A stretch of DNA of 64,000 bases, from NCBI GenBank assembly GCA_043797615.1, contig JAZDPK010000035.1:1-64000 (forward strand). Reading direction: 5' to 3'. Below, piece by piece: positions 7,080 through 14,153 of the stretch (position 1 is the stretch's first letter; every line of letters starts with the position of its first letter). A model generated the notes under the pieces. That model did no database searches. It was not told the origin of the DNA and saw only the letters and a list, made by a program, of their open reading frames with translations. The position numbers and the translations under genes are program-made. The DNA comes from JAZDPK01 sp043797615. Its GTDB lineage: Bacteria; Patescibacteriota; Patescibacteriia; UBA11705; JABHMO01.

Positions 7080-7685
7080 AAAAATTTGTTCAGCTAAATT
7101 CTCCGTTAGTTTTTTTCAAAAAAGCCCCTGAACTTTATCAACACGAAGTTCAGGCCTGCCCCGAGCGCGTCTTTGCGAAAAGATTCGTTCAGTGCAGGAA
7201 AATGAAAAAGGGAAAAGAGGGATTAAGAAGGCTATAGAAGATATGCGCGACGATTATTCAAGACTATCTTCTTTACCCTCTTTGCCTTCTTTTGCCCTTT
7301 CTTCACCCTTTCCTTGCAATTTATGGCATTGCTCTCCAAAAAAAGCGTTTAGCGTTAATGGACGCCCCGTCACAAACGGTGTGGAGAGACATGAGGCTCG
7401 CAACCTCGCTTTGCCGCCAAAAACCTGGATAAGGCTCATCTCGCAATGATGGGCCTTTTCTTATTGAAAAATTACAAATCAGAAACAGGTTGATTTGGTT
7501 GAATGAGTTGATAGCGTTGATTGCGAAGTTAATTTTAAAAATTTGTGATTTCATTTGATTTGCATTATAATGGAAGCGCATATTTATGCTATTGAGAAAG
7601 CGGAAATTGAATCGTTTAAAAAATTACGATTATCGGCAAATCGGCAATTTGATCGAAACAACAAAGCTAATTTATATTATTGATT
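7080..7685. other. 606-bp gap: repeats and a possible non-coding transcript
   Basis: CCTGAACTT...GAAGTTCAGG hairpin (7127-7154), then a purine-rich tract (7198-7245) mirrored by a pyrimidine tract (7260-7312), which together form a long imperfect inverted repeat. From about 7330 to 7459 there is GC-richer sequence with short hairpins (GAGG...CCTC) ending in the terminator at 7431-7459. The frames through here (7192-7449 plus; 7254-7439 and 7321-7581 minus) have no ribosome site and are not believed. Confidence 0.5.
7431..7459 (+). terminator. Terminator in a gene-free region
   Basis: AAGGCTCATC pairs with GATGGGCCTT, then TTTTCTT. There is no open gene just before it, so it may end a small RNA. 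Confidence 0.65.
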
Positions 7686-8954
7686 ATGCGTGAAAAAATC
7701 ATTTTCCCGAATAAGACCAAGCTCCTCCTCGTCCCGTTCAAAGACACCAAGGCGATCACCATTCTTTTTTTATTCGGCGTTGGTTCGCGCTATGAACGGA
7801 AAGAGATCAACGGCGCGTCGCATTTCATCGAGCATCTCATGTTCAAAGGCACGAAGAAGCGGCCGACAACGCTGGATATTTCAAAAGAATTGGATTCGGT
7901 CGGCGCGGAATTCAACGCCATGACGTCGAAAGACTACACCGGATATTACGTGAAAATCAGCCACGACAAAATCGATCTGGCCGTGGATATCTTGTCCGAC
8001 ATGCTGCTCAATTCCAAATTCGAAATCGCGGAAATCAACCGCGAGCGGGGCGTGATCGTTGAAGAGATAAACATGTATCATGACAATCCGCTCATGTACA
8101 TCGAAAGTTTATTTGAAGAAACAGTGCACGCCGGCAGCACGCTCGGCTGGGACGTGGCCGGACCGGCGTCGGTTATAAAAAAGGTGACGCGCGAGCAGCT
8201 TTTGCAATACCGAGACGAATATTATCGTAGCGACAATTGCGTCATCGCGGTGGCGGGAAAATTCAATGATAAAATCAAAAATTTATTGGAACAAAAATTT
8301 ATTTCGAAAGTCGCCAAAGCCAGGCCGATGAAAAAGTTTGAAAATTTCAAAACAACGCAAAAAGAACCGCGCGTTAAATTGCAATATCGAAATACTAAAC
8401 AAGTGCAGCTGGCGCTCGGCTTTCCGGCAGTCGGCTATGACGATCCGGCGGCGTATGCGTTGCATTTGCTCACGATAATTTTAGGCGGCAACATGAGCTC
8501 GCGGCTTTTCATTTCCGTCCGCGAAAGAAAAGGCTTGGCGTATTTCGTGCGCTGCTATCCGAATTTTTACCAAGACACCGGCAATATCGTGATTCAGTCC
8601 GGCCTTGACATCAGCCGCCTGGATGAAGCGATCGGCGTTATTCTCAATGAATTGAAAAAAGTGAAAACGCCTGGCGTCTCGGCTAAAGAATTGAACAACG
8701 CCAAAGAATTCCTAAAGGGTAAAATGGTTTTGACGCTGGAGGATTCGTCGCACTTGGCCGAATTCTACGCCAAGCAGGAATTATTGCAGGGCAAATCGAT
8801 GACGCCGGCCGAGAAAATGAAAAAATACGGTGCAGTGACATTGGCGGATATAAAAAAAGTCGCGAACGATTTTTTCCGAAAGGAAACATTGAACCTGGCG
8901 CTCATCGGTCCGTTTAAAAATGCTAAAAAATTCAAAAAATTATTAAAGATGTAA
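7686..8954 (+). CDS. M16 family zinc metallopeptidase
   Basis: 422 residues, two-domain pitrilysin/processing-peptidase layout. The inverted zinc motif H-F-I-E-H is at residues 46-50 with Glu126 (GVIVEEI) as the third ligand at the standard distance of about 76. The C-terminal half has the usual R/Y pair region (SVRERKGLAYFVRCY). No signal peptide, so probably cytoplasmic, clearing peptides. ATG 7686 is chosen over TTG 7680. Length is normal for the short bacterial M16B group (YmxG/PqqL-like). Confidence 0.9.
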   Translation: MREKIIFPNKTKLLLVPFKDTKAITILFLFGVGSRYERKEINGASHFIEHLMFKGTKKRPTTLDISKELDSVGAEFNAMTSKDYTGYYVKISHDKIDLAVDILSDMLLNSKFEIAEINRERGVIVEEINMYHDNPLMYIESLFEETVHAGSTLGWDVAGPASVIKKVTREQLLQYRDEYYRSDNCVIAVAGKFNDKIKNLLEQKFISKVAKARPMKKFENFKTTQKEPRVKLQYRNTKQVQLALGFPAVGYDDPAAYALHLLTIILGGNMSSRLFISVRERKGLAYFVRCYPNFYQDTGNIVIQSGLDISRLDEAIGVILNELKKVKTPGVSAKELNNAKEFLKGKMVLTLEDSSHLAEFYAKQELLQGKSMTPAEKMKKYGAVTLADIKKVANDFFRKETLNLALIGPFKNAKKFKKLLKM

Positions 8955-9039
8955 AATATAATCCGAATTTTTCAAATTATAAATCCGAATTCTCCGAATT
9001 GTTTTTGACTATTTATTTGTTAACCAGAACTTTTTCATT

Positions 9040-9792
9040 ATGAAATATCTAATCGCCAACTGGAAAATGAATTTGAACGAGGACGCGAGCTTGAATTTGG
9101 CGAAAAAATACAAAAAGCGGCTGAAAGGCTTTAAAAATTTGACGATAGTGATCGCTCCGGATTTGTTATATCTGAAGGAAATAAAGCAAGACTTGGGCAA
9201 ATCAACGATCAAAGTCTGCGGCCAGAACGTGGCGGCAGAGGAAAAAGGCGCGTACACCGGCGAAGTATCAGCGCAGATGTTGAAAGAAATCGGCTGCGAT
9301 TTCGCCATTGTCGGACATTCCGAGCGGCGGATAAATTTGAATGAAACGAGCGAACTCGTCAACAAAAAAATGAACCAGTGCTACAATGCCGGCCTGGTCC
9401 CGATCCTATGCGTCGGCGAAACAATGGAGGAGCGGCTGAAGGGCCAGACCGAAGCGGTTTTGACGCGGCAGCTGCACGGCGCCTTGGGCAGGGTTAACGG
9501 CCTGCCGGAAAGCGATCTGTTCATCGCCTACGAGCCGGTCTGGGCGATCGGCTCGGGGAAAAACATGGATCCATCCGAATTTCAAGCGGTTTACCGCATT
9601 ATTAAAAGAGTGCTGAGCAGCCTGTTTTCGGAAAAATTTTACGAAGAAAAAGTCCGGCTGCTGTATGGCGGCAGCGTGAGCAGCATCAACGCGAAAGACT
9701 TTTGGATCGCGCCGCATATCCACGGCCTGCTCGTGGCCACCGGCAGCCTGGAGATGGATGAGATGTATAATATCGCGATGCAAGCGGAATAG
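9040..9792 (+). CDS. tpiA: Triosephosphate isomerase
   Basis: 250 residues. Interconverts dihydroxyacetone phosphate and glyceraldehyde 3-phosphate. Asn7 and Lys9 (ANWKMN), His93 (VGHSERR) and Glu165 (YEPVWAIGSGK, with the mobile loop) are the catalytic set, and YGGSV binds phosphate. The gene ends 67 bases before the aldolase gene, giving a two-gene glycolytic unit. Confidence 0.97.
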   Translation: MKYLIANWKMNLNEDASLNLAKKYKKRLKGFKNLTIVIAPDLLYLKEIKQDLGKSTIKVCGQNVAAEEKGAYTGEVSAQMLKEIGCDFAIVGHSERRINLNETSELVNKKMNQCYNAGLVPILCVGETMEERLKGQTEAVLTRQLHGALGRVNGLPESDLFIAYEPVWAIGSGKNMDPSEFQAVYRIIKRVLSSLFSEKFYEEKVRLLYGGSVSSINAKDFWIAPHIHGLLVATGSLEMDEMYNIAMQAE

Positions 9793-9859
9793 CGAAAAGC
9801 TCAAAACCCAAAGCACAAAGTTCAAAATAAATTTAAAGTTTAAAATTCAAAATTTAAAT

Positions 9860-10723
9860 ATGTTGGTCCATATAAAACACATAATTAAAAAAGCGCAAGC
9901 CGGCAACTATGCTGTCGGAGCGTTTAACGTGAACGATTTGGAAATGGTCCTGGCGGTATTGGCCGCCGCGGAAAAGATGAAATCGCCGGCGATTATTCAA
10001 GTGACCGAGAGCGCGATCAAATACGCGGGGCTGAAAGAACTGTTCGCGATCGTTAAAATCGGCGCCGACGAAATCAGAGCGCCGATCGCGATCCATCTTG
10101 ACCATGGACAGGATTTTGAAACGATAAAAAAATGCGTTGCCGCCGGATTCTCGTCCGTAATGATCGACGGATCGGCTCTGCCTTATGCAACGAACGTCGC
10201 CTTGAGCAAAAAAGTTGTTCAATATTGCCATCGCCGGAACGTCTTCGTCCAGGCCGAGCTGGGCCAGCTCCAGGGGCCGCGGCCGAGAGGCAAGCGCGAA
10301 ATTACAAGGGCGCAGGCGACCGACCCGGCGCAAGCGGCCGATTTCGCCCTGGCCACCGGCATCGACGCGCTAGCCGTCTCGATCGGCAACATCCATGGCG
10401 TGAAGAAGATAATCAAGCATCTGCCGAAAAAGCTGAACTTGAAAAGATTGAAAGAAATTGCTAAGCTGACTCATATTCCGCTCGTCCTGCACGGCGCGTC
10501 CGGATTTCCGGCCGAACAAATTAAAAAAGCCGTAAAATCGGGAATTAAAATAGTAAATATCGACAGCGAACTCCGCCTATCCTTCGCTGCGGCGGAAAAG
10601 AAATTTTTCAGGGAAAATAATAACATTTTCGATCCGCGAAAAATATTAAGCCCGGCGATCGCTGCGATGCGAAAAACCGTTGAAAGGAAAATCAAGATGT
10701 TCGGCAGTGAAAATAAAATTTAG
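9860..10723 (+). CDS. fba: Class II fructose-bisphosphate aldolase
   Basis: 287 residues. Zinc-dependent cleavage of fructose 1,6-bisphosphate, or a related ketose-bisphosphate, next to tpiA. HLDHGQD gives the catalytic Asp and a zinc His, GFSSVMIDGS and FVQAELGQL follow, and NIHG and VLHGASG hold the later ligand and phosphate loop. The loop after AELGQLQG lacks the usual acidic E-D-D, so substrate range (fructose or tagatose bisphosphate) is unsure. ATG 9860 is chosen; the longer frame overlaps tpiA and runs through low-complexity sequence. Confidence 0.92.
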   Translation: MLVHIKHIIKKAQAGNYAVGAFNVNDLEMVLAVLAAAEKMKSPAIIQVTESAIKYAGLKELFAIVKIGADEIRAPIAIHLDHGQDFETIKKCVAAGFSSVMIDGSALPYATNVALSKKVVQYCHRRNVFVQAELGQLQGPRPRGKREITRAQATDPAQAADFALATGIDALAVSIGNIHGVKKIIKHLPKKLNLKRLKEIAKLTHIPLVLHGASGFPAEQIKKAVKSGIKIVNIDSELRLSFAAAEKKFFRENNNIFDPRKILSPAIAAMRKTVERKIKMFGSENKI

Positions 10724-10726
10724 CCT

Positions 10727-11635
10727 ATGCTTTTCAATATTATTCTCATTTGCATTGTTGCGGTCTGCGTTTTTCTGATTGTTTTTATCGTTGCGCGCAA
10801 ATTGCCGAAATTAAAGAGTCTGGACGTTGATACGGTGCCGGCGGCGCAGATCGCGAAAGTCCGCGACCGGATATTGCTCGATCGGATGAAGAGGCGGAGC
10901 GAGAAGGGCGGCGAACTCATCGCCAGGGCGGCGGCGCCTCTTTTCAGTGCGATCAAGCGGGCGGTCCAGAAATTGATTTTTAAAATTTACGCCTTGGAAA
11001 AAAGATACCAGCGCGAAGCGAAGATGAAGGCGAATCTGACCGGGCCGGAATTGGAAGACAACGTGCGCAGCCTCCTCGGCGACGCGGACCGGCGGATGAA
11101 AGCGGAAGAATGGCGCGAGGCGGAGAAAATCCTGATCGAGGCGGTCAGCCTTGACCCGCGCAGCATTCCGGCGTACAATGGGCTCGCGGAAATTTATTCG
11201 CGGCTGAAGGAATACAAGCAGTCGCTGCAGACGCGGCAATTCATCCTGAAGCTGGTGCTGAAGCAGAGCCGCGGCGCGGAAAAACAAGACGAAAACGGGG
11301 ACGTGCGGACGGTTTACCCCAATGCGGCGGAAGCGGCCGGCCTGCCTGCTCGCCTCCGCGAAGCGCTTCGGCGGAGCGGGGCCGGCAAGGCAGGCGCGTA
11401 CAGCGATCTTGGCGACGTTTTCCGGCTGATGGACAAAAACGACAAGGCGCTGGAAAATTTCAAGCAGGCGCTCCGGATCGAGCCGAACAGCCCGCGCCAC
11501 ATTAACAAGATATTGGAAACGAGTATCGCTTTGAAAAACAAGACTTTGGCGCGGGAAATGCTGAGCCAATTGGAAAAAGCGAATCCGGAAAACCAAAAAT
11601 TGAAAGAGTTTGCGGATAAAATAAATGAACTTTAA
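10727..11635 (+). CDS. Membrane-anchored TPR protein with a repeat insertion
   Basis: 302 residues. N-terminal membrane helix (ILICIVAVCVFLIVFIVA), charged linker, then tetratricopeptide repeats: AEEWREAEKILIEAVSLDP, AYNGLAEIYSRLKEYKQSL, AYSDLGDVFRLMDKNDKAL and KALENFKQALRIEPNSP. It starts 3 bases after the aldolase stop, so is probably cotranscribed. Residues 206-223 (LPARLREALRRSGAGKAG) are encoded exactly by a 54-bp CCTGCCTG...GGCAGG element (11341-11394). Without it the text reads AAEAAG-AYSDLGDVF, a normal TPR start. Likely a scaffold at the membrane; partner unknown. Confidence 0.8.
   Translation: MLFNIILICIVAVCVFLIVFIVARKLPKLKSLDVDTVPAAQIAKVRDRILLDRMKRRSEKGGELIARAAAPLFSAIKRAVQKLIFKIYALEKRYQREAKMKANLTGPELEDNVRSLLGDADRRMKAEEWREAEKILIEAVSLDPRSIPAYNGLAEIYSRLKEYKQSLQTRQFILKLVLKQSRGAEKQDENGDVRTVYPNAAEAAGLPARLREALRRSGAGKAGAYSDLGDVFRLMDKNDKALENFKQALRIEPNSPRHINKILETSIALKNKTLAREMLSQLEKANPENQKLKEFADKINEL
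11341..11394. repeat. CCTGCCTG palindromic element (54 bp) inside a TPR gene
   Basis: Begins CCTGCCTGCTCG and ends CCGGCAAGGCAGG with a CTCCGC/GCGGAG inner stem. Same length and ends as the copy at 50081-50134. Inserted without changing the reading frame. Confidence 0.85.
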
Positions 11636-11708
11636 GAAAAAACAAAAAGCAAAATGCAAAGTAAAATTAAAATTAAAAAATGCAAACATAAAATTATTAA
11701 AAGATAAT

Positions 11709-11784
11709 GCCGTTGTAGCTCAGTTGGTAGAGCAACGCCATGGTAAGGCGTAGGTCCGCGGTTCAAATCCGCGCAACGGCTCCA
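11709..11784 (+). tRNA. tRNA-Thr (GGT)
   Basis: Complete cloverleaf: acceptor GCCGTTG/CAACGGC, anticodon stem ACGCC/GGCGT with loop ATGGTAA (anticodon GGT), T arm CGCGG-TTCAAAT-CCGCG, encoded CCA at 11782-11784. Confidence 0.95.
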
Positions 11785-11856
11785 TATTAACAAGTTGATT
11801 ATAGTTTATAAGAGTTGATAAAGTTTATTCACAAGATTAGTTCCGTTAGAAATTGA

Positions 11857-11886
11857 AAAGCCCTCGCGTTGCGCAAGGGCTTTTTT
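11857..11886. terminator. Terminator after tRNA-Thr, possibly bidirectional
   Basis: AAAAGCCCT pairs with AGGGCTTTT followed by TTG. It lies between the tRNA and the convergent lipid kinase gene. Confidence 0.8.
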
Positions 11887-11895
11887 GTTTTGAAA

Positions 11896-12984
11896 TCAAC
11901 TGCCGAAAGCGGAAACGAACTGCACGTCCGGCCCGAGCTTGACGCTGATTATTGAACCTAGTTCGGTTTTGTAAAGCTCGCCGTCGATGAAGATCTGATT
12001 TTTTTCGGGAGAAACGACGCTGAAATTGAACACCGGCTGGTTGAAAAAATTGTCCGCGCCCGGAAGCGCTTTGGAAAAAAAGCGATGGTTGAAAACCGGC
12101 GTGATGCTCGGGGCGACTTGATGGGGCAGGGAATACGGCGGAATGAGCCGCGCGCCCGGGATCCAAGCGCCGCGGTAAATGAGCGGCAGCATGGCGACGA
12201 GCGAGCGGGCAGAAAGCTGATAGCTGGCCGCGTAGAACTGGTTGAATTCGCGCCGGCCGTGGAAAGGCTGAATGCCGTAGAGCAGATGATCAGTGACGCT
12301 GCAGACGATCGCGATGGGCTTGCGGATCGAGAGCAGGTTGTCGTTTGCATAGAGCGAAGCGTTGAATTGCCTAACCAGGCGATAATACTTCAGCGGCAAT
12401 CCGGTGACGCTGGCCAAAGCGGCCAGGGCGAAATGCTTGACGCCGTTCAACACCGAGCGCTCCTTTTCGTAGACTTCGATGATTTCCGCCAAGCCCATGA
12501 TGAAAATAAATCCCCAGTGGATTTTTTTCCTTCCGCTCTCGTCGACAAACGAGATTTCCAGCGGCTTCAATTTCCTGGTCGGCAAGTATTCGTACGGCGT
12601 GGCCAGGATTTTTTTCAACAGATGAGACGGCGAGCCTTCGAGCCCGAGCCAGTTGTGCACTGCTTGCTGGGTTCCGCCGCCGATCGATCCGATGAGCGGT
12701 ATCTTGCCAATTTTCTTCGCCTTTTCCGTTTCATGGCTTTTCTTGTAAATGGCAAAGTCGACCACCTCGCGCAATGTTCCGTCGCCGCCGTAAACCAAGA
12801 CAATTTTCACTTTTTGCGCAATCAGCAGCTTTCTCAGCACATCCGGTATTTCGTCGATATCCTTGGTGGTGAACAAGGGAACCATTTCTCTGCAAGCCAA
12901 TGCCTGCACGCTGTTGAATTCTTTGCGGCCGCGGCTCGGGCCGGCATGAGGATTGATGATAACGCCGATTTCCGTATTCTTCAT
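11896..12984 (-). CDS. Diacylglycerol/sphingosine-kinase-like lipid kinase
   Basis: 362 residues. N-terminal NINPHAG-type start (VIINPHAGPSRGR), then the nucleotide loop YGGDGTLREV and IGGGTQQAV are the signatures of the DAGK catalytic family (YegS/DgkB-like), which phosphorylates lipid alcohols at the inner membrane face. The C-terminal half is the beta-sandwich typical of the family and ends with IFIDGELYK, matching the usual x-D-G-E motif. AAGGAGA precedes ATG 12984; the TTG at 13017 is rejected. A minus-strand TATAAT lies at 13043-13048. Substrate unknown. Confidence 0.85.
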   Translation of the reverse strand: MKNTEIGVIINPHAGPSRGRKEFNSVQALACREMVPLFTTKDIDEIPDVLRKLLIAQKVKIVLVYGGDGTLREVVDFAIYKKSHETEKAKKIGKIPLIGSIGGGTQQAVHNWLGLEGSPSHLLKKILATPYEYLPTRKLKPLEISFVDESGRKKIHWGFIFIMGLAEIIEVYEKERSVLNGVKHFALAALASVTGLPLKYYRLVRQFNASLYANDNLLSIRKPIAIVCSVTDHLLYGIQPFHGRREFNQFYAASYQLSARSLVAMLPLIYRGAWIPGARLIPPYSLPHQVAPSITPVFNHRFFSKALPGADNFFNQPVFNFSVVSPEKNQIFIDGELYKTELGSIISVKLGPDVQFVSAFGS

Positions 12985-13163
12985 GGCTTTTCTCCTTTGC
13001 AAGAATTGTAATACCAATTTATTTAATTCATATTCATACTAAATTATACGAATTGAATCGAGGCGCTGTTGTAAAGAACTGGTTATTTAAGATGTTAGCG
13101 GATTGTCAACGGAATGTCAAAACGCAAACGCGGAAATTCCGTCGGTTCAGTGTGCATAAAATT

Positions 13164-13192
13164 TTGTTGGCGCGGCTGGAATATGGTATAAT
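13164..13192 (+). promoter_or_regulatory. Promoter of the dockerin/cohesin block
   Basis: TTGTTG (13164-13169), 17 bp, TATAAT (13187-13192). Confidence 0.75.
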
Positions 13193-13227
13193 AACCATAT
13201 AATTTTTTCTGGACGCGCAAACAGAAT

Positions 13228-14061
13228 ATGATTTTTAATTTCAATGAAAAGCGATATTATTTTTTAGCCGCGATTTTTTTGCTGGCCGCGCCTTTTGCCG
13301 CCATCGCCATTTCCAGCCCGAGCTACATCATCGATCCGAGCGGCGCCGACGCTTCCCGCGGCCAGACGAATTCGACTTCGTTCAGCCTGGAAAGCGCGAT
13401 TGAAATAATCGCTGGCAACTACACGGCGACAAGCTATAAATTGGAATCAGGCTCGAGCTTTGCCGGCTATTGCGGCGACGGATTCATCGATCCGACCGAG
13501 GATTGCGAAGGCGCGAATTTGAACAGCCAAACTTGCGTGACGCAAGGATTTGCGAGCGGCACGCTGTCCTGCTCCGCGTCGTGCGTTTTCAATACATCCG
13601 GTTGCGCCAGCAGCCCGGCGCCCGGCCATGACCCCAGCGTCATCAATCCGCCGGCCGCGCCGACATTCGACACCACCATTCAAAATAAAATTTTCACGTA
13701 CACGAGCGAGCTTTTGATATTCGGCACGAAGTCCGTTGGCGCGTCCGTGGCCGTGAACGGCTCTTCGGAAGGCGTGACTTACGCCACAGACAGCCGCTGG
13801 CAGAAATACCAGACCCTGGCCTTGGGATTGAACGCGATCGTCATCAAATCAAGCGGGGCCAACGGCGATTCAGCCGAAGTCAGCGTAACCGTCAAACGCC
13901 GGAAAATCGGCGACGCCGACGACAACAACAGCGTGAATGATTACGACTTCAGCCTGTTCGCAAACCATTGGCATCAGGCGTGGCAAGCGTCGGATTTCAA
14001 TGAAGACGGCCAAACGGACGATTATGATTTGTCGCTCATGGGAGCGTATTGGGGGAAATAG
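13228..14061 (+). CDS. Secreted dockerin protein
   Basis: 277 residues. Signal peptide (YYFLAAIFLLAAPFAAIA); a Cys-rich module at about 85-130 (CGDGFIDPTEDCEG ... CVTQGF ... LSCSASCVFNTSGC), the repeat found in many secreted bacterial proteins; an Ig-like stretch; and a C-terminal dockerin type I domain. The dockerin has both calcium loops (GDADDNNSVNDYDFS and DFNEDGQTDDYDLS) about 35 residues apart. Dockerins bind cohesin domains; two cohesin proteins are encoded directly downstream (14154 and 16770), so the three probably assemble outside the cell. No catalytic domain, so it acts as an adaptor or ligand. Confidence 0.85.
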   Translation: MIFNFNEKRYYFLAAIFLLAAPFAAIAISSPSYIIDPSGADASRGQTNSTSFSLESAIEIIAGNYTATSYKLESGSSFAGYCGDGFIDPTEDCEGANLNSQTCVTQGFASGTLSCSASCVFNTSGCASSPAPGHDPSVINPPAAPTFDTTIQNKIFTYTSELLIFGTKSVGASVAVNGSSEGVTYATDSRWQKYQTLALGLNAIVIKSSGANGDSAEVSVTVKRRKIGDADDNNSVNDYDFSLFANHWHQAWQASDFNEDGQTDDYDLSLMGAYWGK

Positions 14062-14153
14062 GAGGTTGATTGGTTTATTAGTTGATTACTGTGTTATTAG
14101 TTATTATTCGGTGTAAAGTGCGCATTACGTTACAATCTACAATGTAAATTTAA

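Noticed and set aside
7192..7449. 85-codon plus-strand frame with Ser/Pro/Leu-rich product
   Set aside because: No ribosome site, low-complexity start and overlap with a terminator and inverted repeat; not gene-like.
13447..13683. Minus-strand frames opposite the dockerin gene
   Set aside because: Shadow of the GC-rich coding strand; dockerin and Cys-rich motifs support the plus strand.
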